This document shows positions 7,323-16,337 of a stretch of 64,000 nucleotides of DNA, piece after piece. The stretch is from CAWEDP01 sp963807925 (GTDB lineage Bacteria; Acidobacteriota; Vicinamibacteria; Vicinamibacterales; CAVVIG01). How positions within the stretch are numbered: position 1 is the first letter of the stretch; each line of letters begins with the position of its first letter. The stretch is from NCBI GenBank assembly GCA_963807925.1, contig CAWEDP010000001.1, forward strand, positions 620,001 through 684,000, written 5' to 3'. A program made the position numbers and the translations under genes. The notes below the pieces were generated by a model. That model worked only from the letters and a program-made list of their open reading frames with translations, was not told the origin of the DNA and made no database searches.

Positions 7323-8372
7323 ATGATGTCACCGCCTCGCCCCGCCACGGGACTCGTCCTCGCCACGGTAACCGCGCTGATCGGCCTCTTGTTCGGAACG
7401 GTCGCCGGGGCCCAACAGGCCGCGATGCCGACGACGGGGATGTCCCATGATGCAAGCGCCATCGGTGACATGCTCGTCATTCATGAGCTGGTCGCAAACC
7501 ACGACCGCATCACGCGGACGGTCACGAATCTGCCCGATGGCATTCGGACCGTCACCGAATCGACCGATCCGCAACTCGCTCAGCGGATTAAAGAGCACGT
7601 CGCGAACATGCATCAGCGAGTCGGCGAGGGTCACGATCCCGATTTACCGCCCGAAACGGCGGCCGTCCATGCAATGTTCAGCAATCACGACAAGATTCAG
7701 ACGACGATCGAACCCACCGCGACTGGGGTCGTTGTGACGCAGAGGTCTGCAGATCCCGCCACTGTTGCCATTCTTCAGCAGCATGCCTCCGAGGTGACCG
7801 ACCTCGTGAAAGGCGGCATGACGGCCATGCACGCCGCGATGATGAAGAATGGCGGCACGATGATGGCTGCGACGCAAGGGGCCTCGGCGCCGGCAGCAGG
7901 CGCTCAACAGCCCCCGATGCCGGCGGGCTTGACCCACGAGCAACATTTTCTGCAGATGAGGAAGGGAGCCGAGTTGAAGGAGCATGGCCACATGGCCATG
8001 GGCTTCGACCAGGACAAGGCGACGCATCACTTCAGCCTGTCGGCAACCGGCGGAGTGATTGCGGTCGGCGCCAACGACCCCGCCGACCAGACGATCCGCG
8101 ATCAGATCCGGGCGCACCTCCAAGAAATCGCGGTTGCATTTGGTCGCGGTGACTTCGACAAACCGTTGATGACGCACGGGGAAGTTCCGCCTGGCGTCTC
8201 AGGGATGCAGAGGCACAAGGACGACATCGCATACACGTTCGAACGCAACGACCGCGGCGGCAGCGTGCGGATTGCGACCAAGAACGCCGACGCCCTGAAC
8301 GCGATCCACGATTTCCTGCGGTACCAGATCAAGGAGCACGCCACCGGCGACCCGCTGACCGTGGAGCAGTGA
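7323..8372 (+). CDS. exported protein with four tandem copies of one domain, MerR-controlled
   Basis: 349 residues from ATG 7323 (GGAGG 5 bases upstream; the frame is open further back but that region is the promoter). Residues 8-30 are a signal peptide ending GAQQ. I see four related units of about 50 residues: 54-103 (ANHDRITRTVTNLPDGI), 116-166 (NHDKIQTTIEPTATGVVV), 226-278 (DQDKATHHFSLSATGGVI) and 295-339 (HKDDIAYTFERNDRGGSV). Each is a short beta segment, a G-V turn, an S/N-D-P or similar, then a helix ending in H and G. Between units 2 and 3 is a His/Met-rich stretch (EHGHMAMGF). With the MerR promoter this suggests periplasmic metal, perhaps copper, sequestration or sensing. The family is not named by me; function is inferred. 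Confidence 0.7.
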   Translation: MMSPPRPATGLVLATVTALIGLLFGTVAGAQQAAMPTTGMSHDASAIGDMLVIHELVANHDRITRTVTNLPDGIRTVTESTDPQLAQRIKEHVANMHQRVGEGHDPDLPPETAAVHAMFSNHDKIQTTIEPTATGVVVTQRSADPATVAILQQHASEVTDLVKGGMTAMHAAMMKNGGTMMAATQGASAPAAGAQQPPMPAGLTHEQHFLQMRKGAELKEHGHMAMGFDQDKATHHFSLSATGGVIAVGANDPADQTIRDQIRAHLQEIAVAFGRGDFDKPLMTHGEVPPGVSGMQRHKDDIAYTFERNDRGGSVRIATKNADALNAIHDFLRYQIKEHATGDPLTVEQ

Positions 8373-8444
8373 GCTGGTTGGGCGATCGGCTGTCTCGAGA
8401 GCCCGCGTGGCGGCCTCCGGGATCGGGCACGCGTCCTCAGGGCC

Positions 8445-8957
8445 TCATTTCGCGCGTGTGAATACCTGATTCGGGTACGGGTTGGCCGTCGGGGTCTGCA
8501 CGCGGTTGAAGCCGAAATTCGTGGCTTCGTGGCAGTTGTTGCAGGCGGCCGTCAACGCCTCGTACGCCTGCAGGAACGCGCGCGCGTCCTTCGCGTCGGC
8601 CGCTGCGCGCAGTTGCCGGAGCGGTTCCGTCACCATCCGAGGGATCGCGTCTTTGGGAGCGACCGGCGAGTCCTTGTGCGTGGGGTGGAACTTCACCACG
8701 TCGTCGAAGCCCTCGCCGAGCTCATCGATCTCGTACGCGGCCAGGTCCCAGTTCTCAGCCTGGCCGGCAAACCAGAGCTTGGCGTGCCGCATCTGCTGCA
8801 AGCTCATGATCTCCCCGAGGCCCGGCGCGTACGCCTCGGAGGCGGCGGCCGAGGACGTTCCGCTCGGGGGAGCCGGTGGCCGCCCGCACGCGGCGTCGAA
8901 GGCCAGCCAGGCGGCCACGGTCACCAGCAGGAACACACGCCGGACCAGGTCCTTCAT
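8445..8957 (-). CDS. cytochrome c'-like monohaem lipoprotein
   Basis: 170 residues. An N-terminal hydrophobic segment ends in a lipobox-like AFDAAC with Cys24, so the protein is probably an envelope lipoprotein. The remainder is helical, and a single haem motif CNNCH lies at residues 139-143 near the C-terminus, with upstream helices (MSLQQMRHAKLWFAGQAENW), as in four-helix-bundle cytochromes c'. Role: small electron carrier or gas-binding haem protein on the outside of a membrane. It converges on the repeat-domain gene with 72 bp between stops and is divergent from the PadR gene. Partners are not evident. Confidence 0.75.
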   Translation of the reverse strand: MKDLVRRVFLLVTVAAWLAFDAACGRPPAPPSGTSSAAASEAYAPGLGEIMSLQQMRHAKLWFAGQAENWDLAAYEIDELGEGFDDVVKFHPTHKDSPVAPKDAIPRMVTEPLRQLRAAADAKDARAFLQAYEALTAACNNCHEATNFGFNRVQTPTANPYPNQVFTRAK

Positions 8958-9032
8958 CGGTCACCTCGAGCAGGCTGGAGCGTCACGCTGTGTTTCATAA
9001 TCGATAATCGACTACGGATCATTGCTGATATC

Positions 9033-9428
9033 ATGATGCCTGCCATGCGCGATCCGATTGCCCGCGAGTTCCTCCTCGCCTTCTGGAAGATCCACATTCT
9101 GCATCACGCGGCCGACGGACGCGGCGTGTATGGACAATGGATGCTCGAGGAGCTGCACCACCACGGCTATCGCCTCAGCCCAGGCACCCTCTATCCGATC
9201 CTGGCGCGCATGGCGCGGCACGGCTGGCTCAGCGCGTCGGAGCCGAAGCGCTCCAAGGCCGCCCGGGTGTATCGCCTCACGCCGCGCGGCCACGAGGTCC
9301 TGAGCCAGCTGCTCGCCTCGCTCGACGAGCTGTATCGTGAGGTCGGCGGGCGTTCGGCGCCTCAGGCGCGACCGGCGCGACAGCAGAGGAAACCTCGCGC
9401 CTCCCGTTCGACCGTTTCCCGCGACTAG
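9033..9428 (+). CDS. PadR-family transcriptional regulator
   Basis: 131 residues. The conserved PadR winged helix is clear: LLAFWKIHILHHAADGRGVY, then MLEELHHHGYRLSPGTLYPI and LARMARHGWLSASE, followed by the wing RVYRLTPRGHEVL and a short dimerisation helix. PadR proteins usually repress a neighbouring gene and release it on binding a phenolic or lipophilic compound. It lies directly upstream of tolC-RND-adaptor genes on the same strand, its likely target. ATGs at 9033, 9036 and 9045 are all possible. Two aatcgataatcga-like steps just upstream may be an autoregulatory site. The C-terminal tail is basic and probably disordered. Confidence 0.85.
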   Translation: MMPAMRDPIAREFLLAFWKIHILHHAADGRGVYGQWMLEELHHHGYRLSPGTLYPILARMARHGWLSASEPKRSKAARVYRLTPRGHEVLSQLLASLDELYREVGGRSAPQARPARQQRKPRASRSTVSRD

Positions 9429-9446
9429 CGGCGACCGGTCCGGTGG

Positions 9447-9478
9447 TTGACATCCGCGCCCTGGTGAAGAATTATATT
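9447..9478 (+). promoter_or_regulatory. probable promoter of the tolC-RND operon
   Basis: A consensus -35 ttgaca (9447-9452) is followed after about 18-20 bases by AT-rich attatatt. Just downstream lie tacgtctttcgta and cgtagactctttacg, short inverted repeats that could bind the PadR protein. The leader to the tolC ATG is about 190 bases. Confidence 0.5.
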
Positions 9479-9664
9479 ACGTCTTTCGTAGACTCTTTAC
9501 GATAAGGAGACCGTGGGTGCGGTCGTCGCGGACGCGGCCGAGCACCATCGCCTGCCGAAGACGGGACGCGCCACGATGGTCCGCCGCCCGGCTGGCGAGG
9601 GCGCGCGCATCAAGGATTCGGCGAGACGGTCAGGGCCGAGGGGCGACGGCACAGAGGGCTGCTG

Positions 9665-11074
9665 ATGGTTCAATCGCGCGTGTTCCTGTTCATGCTGCTG
9701 TGTGCCGTCTCCACGACGGGGACGACCGAAGCACAGGCCCCCGGCCCGGCCGGCCCGCCGCAGATGCTCACGCTCGACCAGGCGATCCAGTACGCGACGG
9801 ACCATTACCCGACAGTCAGAGCGGCGCTCGAGCAGGCCAATGCGGCCGCGGCCGGCGTCGACGTCGCCCAGTCAGCCTATCTGCCGCGACTCGATGCACT
9901 CTGGCAATCGAACCGCGCGACGGCCAACAACATCTTCGGCCAGGTGCTGCCGCAGGGGATCATCCCCGCCATGTCGGGCCCGGTGTTGCCCTCGGCTTCC
10001 AGTCAGAGCGTGTGGGGCAGCGCGACCGGTGCGCTGTTCTCGTGGGAGGCGGTTGATTTCGGCCTGCGGCACGCTACCCTCATCGGGGCGCAAGCGGCCC
10101 TGACCCAGGCCCGCGCCGGCGAAACGCTCACCCGTCTCGACGTGCAGAAGGCCGTCGCCGCCGCCTTCCTCGGTGTGCTCGCCGGGCAGCGGGCGGTCAC
10201 CGCCGCACAGGCTGACGTCGATCGCCGCACGGTGCTGCTCCAGTCGGTGCAGACGCTCGTCACGAACCAGCTGCGCCCCGGCGCCGACGCGTCACGGGCC
10301 GCGGCGGAACGGGCGGCAGCCCAGACGCGTCTCATTCAGGCGCAGCAAGGCCTGACGATCGCCCAGGCCACGATCGCGCGCGTGCTCGGGATCACGACGG
10401 GCGGTGTGACGATCGCCGGCGACCCCCTGCTGACGCGGCTTCCGGCCGCGGATATCTCCCCGGCGGCGGCCGCCGGCCACCCGCTCGCGCAAGTGCATCA
10501 GGGCGCGGTGGATCAGGCCCGGGCGCTCGAAGACGTGCTCGCGCGGACCGACCTGCCGCGCGTCTTCGTTCAATCCAGTGTGTTCGCGCGCGGCAGCGGC
10601 GCGAATCCGGGCGGCGTGCTGGATGGCGGCGTGGATGGGCTCGGGCTCGATCGCGCGAACTGGGCAGCCGGGGTCGAGGTGCTGTTTCCCAACCTCTTCG
10701 ATTTCTCGAGCCTGCGGGCCCGGAAGGCCGCGGCGGCGGCGTCTGCGCGTGCCAGCTCGGCGCTGTACGACGAGGCGCTCCTGACGATCACCAACGAGCA
10801 GCAGACAGCAGCGGCGTTGCTGCAGACGACGCGCGCGATCGCGGCCAATACGCCGATCCAGCTCGCGGCGGCGCAGCAGAGCGAGACCCAGGCGCGTGCG
10901 CGGTACGACGCCGGGTTGGCCGCCATTGTCGAAGTGGCCGACGCACAGAGTCTGCTCGCCCAGGCCGAAGTGCAGGATCAGCTCGCCCGCGTGGACGTCT
11001 GGCGCGCGCTCCTGGCCGCGGCCGTCGCGCGGGGCGATCTCACGCCATTCGTCAATCTCGTCCGCCAACCGTAG
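9665..11074 (+). CDS. TolC-family outer-membrane efflux channel
   Basis: 469 residues. A signal peptide (hydrophobic core FLFMLLCAVS) is followed by MLTLDQAIQYATDHYPTVR, the usual opening of the TolC repeat. Two OEP repeats follow, with long Ala/Gln-rich coiled helices (AQADVDRRTVLLQSVQTLV; AAQQSETQARARYDAGLAAI) and the second-repeat VEVADAQSLLAQAEVQ. It forms a trimeric outer-membrane duct docking to the RND pump and adaptor encoded next, separated by 12 bp and then a 4-bp overlap. The order TolC-RND-adaptor is less common than adaptor first. No defects are seen. Confidence 0.88.
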   Translation: MVQSRVFLFMLLCAVSTTGTTEAQAPGPAGPPQMLTLDQAIQYATDHYPTVRAALEQANAAAAGVDVAQSAYLPRLDALWQSNRATANNIFGQVLPQGIIPAMSGPVLPSASSQSVWGSATGALFSWEAVDFGLRHATLIGAQAALTQARAGETLTRLDVQKAVAAAFLGVLAGQRAVTAAQADVDRRTVLLQSVQTLVTNQLRPGADASRAAAERAAAQTRLIQAQQGLTIAQATIARVLGITTGGVTIAGDPLLTRLPAADISPAAAAGHPLAQVHQGAVDQARALEDVLARTDLPRVFVQSSVFARGSGANPGGVLDGGVDGLGLDRANWAAGVEVLFPNLFDFSSLRARKAAAAASARASSALYDEALLTITNEQQTAAALLQTTRAIAANTPIQLAAAQQSETQARARYDAGLAAIVEVADAQSLLAQAEVQDQLARVDVWRALLAAAVARGDLTPFVNLVRQP

Positions 11075-11086
11075 GGAGCCCGTCCC

Positions 11087-14000
11087 ATGTGGCTGATTCG
11101 CGCCGCCCTCCGTCGTCCCATCACCAGTCTGGTCGCCGTCATCGCGACCGGGCTGGTCGCGGTGTTTGCGGTCAGCCGGATGCGGATCGACATTCTTCCC
11201 GACCTGAATCTGCCCGTGATCTACGTCGCGCAGCCTTACGGCGGGATGAGCCCCGCGCAGATGGAGGGCTATCTCGTCTACTACTACGAGTATCACTTTC
11301 TGTACGTCGACGGGATCCAGAGCGTCGAGTCGAAGTCGATCCAGAACACGGGCCTGCTGAAGCTGACGTTCTATCCCGGGACCGACATGTCCCAGGCGCT
11401 CGCGCAGACGATCAGCTATGTGAACCGTGCGCGCTCGTTCATGCCGCCCGGCACCGTCGCGCCGTTCGTCATCCGGTTCGACGCGGGCACGCTGCCGGTC
11501 GGTTATCTCGTGTTCTCGAGCGACACGCGCAGTCTCGGCGAAATCCAGGATCTCGCGCTGAACCGCGTGCGTCCGCAGTTCGCGACGCTGGCTGGTCTCA
11601 CCTCGCCGCCACCCTTCGGCGGCAGTCAGCGGACGATCGTCATTCGCGTCGATCCCGACCGGCTGCGATCGTACGGGATGTCGCCCGAGGAGGTGATCCG
11701 CGCCGTCACGACCGGCAACGTGATCATGCCGTCGGGCAGCGTGAACATCGGGAACCTGACGCGCATCTCGCCCGTGAACTCGGTCGTCTCGAACATCAAC
11801 GATCTGCTCGAGCTGCCCATTCGGACCGGTGCCGGGCCGGCGGTGTTCGTGCGCGACATCGGATCGGTGACCGACAGCACCGACATTCCGACGGCGTACG
11901 CGCTGGTCAATGGGCGCCGCGCTGTCTACATTCCGGTGACGAAGCGGCCCAATGCATCGACGTTGACGGTCGTCAGCGAGGTGAAAGCCAACCTCGGCCG
12001 GTTCCAGACGTTGGTGCCCGACGACATCAGGGTCTCCTACGAGCTCGATCAATCGGGCAACGTCTCCGGCGCGCTCCAGTCGGTGCTCCGCGAAGCGATC
12101 CTCGGCGCGCTCCTGACCGGTCTCATGGTCCTGCTGTTCCTCCGCGACTGGCGCAGCTCCGCCATCGTGGTGGTCACCATCCCGTTCGCGCTGCTGACCG
12201 CCGTGGTCGCGTTGTGGGCCGCCGGCCAGACGATCAACATCATGACCCTCGGTGGCCTCGCGCTGGCCGTCGGCATTCTGGTCGACGAGGGGACGGTCGC
12301 GATCGAAAACATCCACACGCATCTGGCCCGCGGCATGCCGCTCGCGCGCGGCGTCCTCGACGCGAGCGGCGAGGTCGTGGTACCGCGACTGCTGGCGATG
12401 CTGTCGGTCGTGGCGGTGTTCGTCCCGTCGTTCTTCATGACGGGCGTGTCCCAGTCGCTCTTCGTCCCGCTGTCGCTCGCGGTCGGCTTCTCGATGATCG
12501 CGTCATTCCTCCTGTCGAGCTCGCTCGTGCCGGTGTTGTCGGTCTGGCTGCTGAGCACGCACGGGCGCGCGGCGGACGAGGAATCGGCCGCGGAGGATTG
12601 GGTCGATCGCGTGCGCGGCAGGCTGACACGGGCGCTGCAGCGGCTGGCGCGGGCGCGCGGGCTCCTGGTGGCCGCCTATGCCATCGTGACGATCGCGGTC
12701 GTCGTCGCCGTCGGCCTGCGGCTCGGGCGCGAGATCTTTCCCACCGGCGGCGCCCACCAGTTCCAGCTGCGTTTCCGGGCGCCGGCCGGCACCAAGTTCG
12801 AAGCGACCGAGCGGCTGGCCGCCGATCTGCTCGACGAGATCAAGCAGGCGGCCGGGCCGAACAACGTCGACATCACGCTGGGATACGTCGGCGTGCAGCC
12901 GTCGTCCTACCCGATCAACACGGTGTTTCTGTGGACCGGAGGATCTCAGGAGGGCGTGCTGCAGGTGGCGCTCAACTCGAGGGCCTCGATTCGTCTCGCC
13001 GACTTCGAGGAGGATCTCCGGCACCGCTTTGCCGCGCGGTTTCCTGACGCGCAGTTCTCCTTCGAGCCTGGCGACATCGTGGGTCGAATCATGAACTTCG
13101 GTGCGCCGACACCGGTCGAGGTCGCGGTCATGGGACCCGACTTTGCCGCGACTCGGGCGTACGCAACGAAGGTGCAGGCCGCGCTCGCGCAGATTCCGGT
13201 GCTCCGCGATCTGCAGGTCGAGCAGGCGCTCGACTACCCGGGCATCAACGTCCACATCGATCGCCAACTCGCCGGTCAGCTGGGGGTCACGGTCAACCAG
13301 ATCGGCCAGTCGTTTGCCGCCGCGACGTCGTCGAGTCGGTTCGTGGCGCCGAACTATTGGGCCGATCCGCGCACCGGGATCGCCTTTCAGGTTCAGATCG
13401 AGGTGCCGCAGCCGCGGATGACGAGTCTCGACGATCTGCGCGTGGTCCCCGTCAGCGCGGACGGCGCCCTGCATCCGCTGCTTGGCGATGTGGCCCGGAT
13501 TGAAAACAGCACCATTGTCGGCGAGTACGACCGCTTCAACGGACAGCGCATGGTGACACTGTCGGCCAACATCGCCGGCAACGATCTCGGCCGCGCCGCA
13601 GCCCGCGTCGACGAAGCGATCGCCCTGGCAGGGACGCCGCCGCGCGGGGCGACGGTGTCGGTGCGCGGAGAGATCGCGCCGATGCGCGAAACGCTCGGCA
13701 ATATCGCGGCAGGCCTGGCCGTCGCGGTGGTCGTGATCTTCCTCCTGCTCGCGGCCAACTTCCAGTCGCTGCGGCTCGCGTTTGTGGTCGTCTCCACGGT
13801 GCCCGCCGTGCTGGCCGGAGTCGTCCTCATGCTGGCCGCGACCGGCACGACGATCAACGTGCAGTCGTTCATGGGCGGCATCATGGCGATTGGCATCGCC
13901 GTGGCGAACGCGATCCTGCTGGTGACCTTCGCCGAGCAGACGCGACGGCACGGCGGCTCGACACTGCCGCCTGCCATTCACGCGGCTCTGGCGCGGATGC

Positions 14001-14251
14001 GCCCGGTGCTCATGACGAGCGCCGCCATGATCGCCGGCATGATCCCGATGGCGCTCGCAATCGGCGAGGGCGCCGACGCCACGGCGCCGCTCGGCCGCGC
14101 GGTCATCGGCGGACTCGCCGCCGCCACCGTGGCCACGTTGTTCGTGCTGCCGTCGGTCTACTCGCTCGTGCAGCAGTCGGCCGGTGTCATATCGGCGTCG
14201 CTGGATCCGGACGATCCGGAGAGCGCGCATCACGCGCAGGGACACGCATGA
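11087..14251 (+). CDS. RND efflux pump inner-membrane subunit (AcrB/CusA superfamily)
   Basis: 1054 residues, the normal length. TM1 is near residues 9-28 (PITSLVAVIATGLVAVFAV), followed by a large periplasmic porter domain, TM2-7, a second porter domain, and TM8-12 at the C-terminus (TTINVQSFMGGIMAIGIAVA). TM4 carries GGLALAVGILVDEGTVAIEN, so the proton-relay pair is D-E rather than the usual D-D. The sequence leans toward the MdtB/NolG-like subgroup rather than CusA, but substrate cannot be fixed from this. It works with the flanking TolC and adaptor. The stop overlaps the adaptor start by ATGA, indicating translational coupling. Confidence 0.88.
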   Translation: MWLIRAALRRPITSLVAVIATGLVAVFAVSRMRIDILPDLNLPVIYVAQPYGGMSPAQMEGYLVYYYEYHFLYVDGIQSVESKSIQNTGLLKLTFYPGTDMSQALAQTISYVNRARSFMPPGTVAPFVIRFDAGTLPVGYLVFSSDTRSLGEIQDLALNRVRPQFATLAGLTSPPPFGGSQRTIVIRVDPDRLRSYGMSPEEVIRAVTTGNVIMPSGSVNIGNLTRISPVNSVVSNINDLLELPIRTGAGPAVFVRDIGSVTDSTDIPTAYALVNGRRAVYIPVTKRPNASTLTVVSEVKANLGRFQTLVPDDIRVSYELDQSGNVSGALQSVLREAILGALLTGLMVLLFLRDWRSSAIVVVTIPFALLTAVVALWAAGQTINIMTLGGLALAVGILVDEGTVAIENIHTHLARGMPLARGVLDASGEVVVPRLLAMLSVVAVFVPSFFMTGVSQSLFVPLSLAVGFSMIASFLLSSSLVPVLSVWLLSTHGRAADEESAAEDWVDRVRGRLTRALQRLARARGLLVAAYAIVTIAVVVAVGLRLGREIFPTGGAHQFQLRFRAPAGTKFEATERLAADLLDEIKQAAGPNNVDITLGYVGVQPSSYPINTVFLWTGGSQEGVLQVALNSRASIRLADFEEDLRHRFAARFPDAQFSFEPGDIVGRIMNFGAPTPVEVAVMGPDFAATRAYATKVQAALAQIPVLRDLQVEQALDYPGINVHIDRQLAGQLGVTVNQIGQSFAAATSSSRFVAPNYWADPRTGIAFQVQIEVPQPRMTSLDDLRVVPVSADGALHPLLGDVARIENSTIVGEYDRFNGQRMVTLSANIAGNDLGRAAARVDEAIALAGTPPRGATVSVRGEIAPMRETLGNIAAGLAVAVVVIFLLLAANFQSLRLAFVVVSTVPAVLAGVVLMLAATGTTINVQSFMGGIMAIGIAVANAILLVTFAEQTRRHGGSTLPPAIHAALARMRPVLMTSAAMIAGMIPMALAIGEGADATAPLGRAVIGGLAAATVATLFVLPSVYSLVQQSAGVISASLDPDDPESAHHAQGHA

Positions 14252-15435
14252 CCACGCTACGCACGTTCACTTCCGTCGGCGTGCTGCGCGCCGGATGGAC
14301 GCTCCTCTCGATCGGTCTCGCCGGATGCGGCGGCAGCGGGCCGGCTCAGGTCGAGAAACCGGCCGCTCCCGCAGGCCCGCCGACGATCGACGTGGTCCGC
14401 ATCGTTCAGCAACCGGTGGACGTCACGCTGTCGATGCCGGGCCAGTTGGATCCCTATGAGATCGTCGCCGTCTACCCGAAGGTCACCGGCTTCGTCAAGA
14501 CGATCCGCGTGGATCGCGGCTCCCGCGTGCGAACCGGAGAGCTGATGGCGGAGCTCGAAGCGCCCGAGCTCGTGGCCCAGCAGGCCGAGGCGCAATCGAA
14601 GCTGCAGGCCGCCGAAGCCCAACTCGCGGTGGCGCGGTCGAAGTCCGATGCCGACGCGAGCACGTACGACAGGCTCAATGCGGCAGCCGCGACGCCAGGC
14701 GTGGTGGCGGGCAACGATCTCGTCCTCGCGCAGAAGGCGGCGGAGGCGGACGAGGGACTGATTGTGGCGGCGCAGCAGACCGCTGAAGCCGCACGGCAGG
14801 CGCTGCAGTCGATTACGCAGATGGAAGGGTATCTGCGCGTGGCCGCGCCGTTCGACGGCGTCGTGACGGAGCGCAATGTCCATCCGGGCGCGCTCGTCGG
14901 TCCCGGCAGCGGGCCCGCCGCGGCGACCCCGATGGTCCGCCTGGTGCAGAGCGATCGGCTGCGGCTCGTGGTGCCGGTGCCCGAAGCCTACATCGCCGGC
15001 GTGAAAGGCGGCGCCCGCATCTCTTTCACGGTGCCCGCGTATCCCGGCCGGACGTTCACGGGCACGGTTGCCCGCCTTGCGCACGCCGTCGATGTCAAGA
15101 CGCGGACGATGGCCGTCGAGCTGGACGTGATGAACAAGGACGGCGGGCTGACGCCCGGCACGTTCTGTCAGATCCGATGGCCCGTCCACCGCCCCGAGCC
15201 GTCGCTCTTCGTGCCGAGCGGGAGCGTGACGAGCACCACGGATCGCACCTTCGTTGTCCGCATCCGGAACGGAAAGACCGAGTGGATCGACGTGCGAACC
15301 GGATTGGCATCGGGGCCGCTGACGGAGATCTTCGGGGACCTCGAGCCCGGGGACACTGTCACGGCGCGCGGCACCGACGAGATTCGTCCCGGTACCGAGG
15401 TGCGCGTCAGGGAGGTGAAGCCGACCAGTTCCTGA
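14248..15435 (+). CDS. RND efflux periplasmic adaptor (HlyD/AcrA family), lipoprotein
   Basis: 395 residues. The lipobox IGLAGC places an acylated Cys27 after a hydrophobic signal segment. The lipoyl half-motifs (VYPKVTGFVKTIRVDRGSRV and AAPFDGVVTERNVHPGALV) bracket an alpha-hairpin (about residues 105-190; QAEAQSKLQAAEAQLAVARS), and a beta-barrel and membrane-proximal domain follow (VKTRTMAVELDVMNKDG). It bridges the RND pump and TolC. It overlaps the pump gene by 4 bp. No gene for a fourth component follows; the next stretch holds a decayed gene on the other strand. Confidence 0.88.
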   Translation: MTTLRTFTSVGVLRAGWTLLSIGLAGCGGSGPAQVEKPAAPAGPPTIDVVRIVQQPVDVTLSMPGQLDPYEIVAVYPKVTGFVKTIRVDRGSRVRTGELMAELEAPELVAQQAEAQSKLQAAEAQLAVARSKSDADASTYDRLNAAAATPGVVAGNDLVLAQKAAEADEGLIVAAQQTAEAARQALQSITQMEGYLRVAAPFDGVVTERNVHPGALVGPGSGPAAATPMVRLVQSDRLRLVVPVPEAYIAGVKGGARISFTVPAYPGRTFTGTVARLAHAVDVKTRTMAVELDVMNKDGGLTPGTFCQIRWPVHRPEPSLFVPSGSVTSTTDRTFVVRIRNGKTEWIDVRTGLASGPLTEIFGDLEPGDTVTARGTDEIRPGTEVRVREVKPTSS

Positions 15436-15459
15436 CCGGCGAGCGAGACGGAAGGAAAC

Positions 15460-15780
15460 GGTTGTAGGCTCGATCGGCGCGCCGCCCGGACCTGTTTGCC
15501 GGGAATCTCTGCCCGCCACGATGCCAGGTCGTCGGCGACGTGGAAATCGATGTGGGCGGGCGCCATCCCCCGCACCTCACCGATGAAGGCGCCGAGGCGC
15601 GATCACGCTGAGCCCTCCAGGCGCACGGTGCCGTAGTTCCCTTCGCGGATGTGCCACGCCAGGAGGCCCTCGCAGTTGCCGCTGGTGGGCGGCTGGGCGA
15701 AAGTGTCACCGACAGGGGACGCTGCAATTGCAGGTGTCGAACCAGTCGCCCTGAACGCGCCAGTTCGGGATGTCCGCCAT
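15460..15780 (-). pseudogene. DUF1326-family remnant
   Basis: Starting at 15780 the frame gives MADIPNWRVQGDWFDTCNCS then VPCR and a stop; one base later the frame continues TFAQPPTSGNCEGLLAWHI then REGNYGTVRLEGS. Together these are the opening of a DUF1326 protein (DTCNC...PC...F..PPT.G.C..LLAWHI..G.YG.VRL). Removing the A from ggtgacac restores the frame. After another stop, the segment APAHIDFHVADDLASWRAE resembles the family's C-terminal half, so a middle part is missing. The function of the family is unknown (conserved cysteines suggest metal binding). I regard this as a decayed copy. Confidence 0.6.
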
Positions 15781-15917
15781 AGCGCCTCCAATCGTAGGTG
15801 CAACACGCGACCCGCACGTGACGGGTCGTTCAGCGCACGACCATCCGCCGTGCCGCCAAACGGGCTGGCGGCGCAACGGATTCCGGGAGCGCGTGGTGTC
15901 GATGGCGGGAGGGCGGG

Positions 15918-16286
15918 CTACTTCGCCGGCGTCGCCGGGGGAGTCGATCCCGGCGCCGATGGGGCCGGGGTCGCCGGTGCGGCGGGCACGCTGGTCGGCG
16001 CCGGCGTGACCGGCCGCGGCGCGGGGGTGCCGCTCAGGATCGATCCCGGCCCGCGCTGGCCGATAATCGCGAGTCCCAGCGCCCCGAGCATGAACAGCAC
16101 GGCCAGGATCGTCGTCGCCTTGGTCAGCACCGTGGCGCCGCCGCGCGCGCCGAACGCCGTCTGGCTGCTGCCGCCCCCGAACGCGCTCGCCATGTCGCCG
16201 CCCTTGCCCTGCTGCAGCAGAATCACCACCAGCAGGAGGAAGCAGACGAACACGTACAACGTAGTCAGCAGATAGTAGAACACCAT
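15918..16286 (-). CDS. secG: preprotein translocase subunit SecG
   Basis: 122 residues. Two transmembrane helices (LLTTLYVFVCFLLLVVILLQ and TTILAVLFMLGALGLAIIG) flank the diagnostic QQGKGGDMASAFGGGSSQTA of SecG. The C-terminus is a long Pro/Ala tail, common in acidobacterial SecG. The product joins SecY and SecE in the inner membrane. It lies 51 bp downstream of tpiA on the same strand, the usual tpiA-secG pairing, and ends the gap-pgk-tpiA-secG operon. Confidence 0.95.
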   Translation of the reverse strand: MVFYYLLTTLYVFVCFLLLVVILLQQGKGGDMASAFGGGSSQTAFGARGGATVLTKATTILAVLFMLGALGLAIIGQRGPGSILSGTPAPRPVTPAPTSVPAAPATPAPSAPGSTPPATPAK

Positions 16287-16337
16287 GCGCTCAAGCAGCC
16301 TGGGTGAAGACCGATTCTCTGGTGCACGAAACGCCTA

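Noticed and set aside
10292..12322. 676-residue minus-strand open frame across tolC and the RND pump
   Set aside because: Arg/His/Asp-rich composition with no family signature; it is antisense to two clearly conserved genes and arises from high GC content.
12503..14245. 580-residue minus-strand open frame inside the RND pump gene
   Set aside because: Shadow of the RND coding frame; low-complexity basic composition and no ribosome site.
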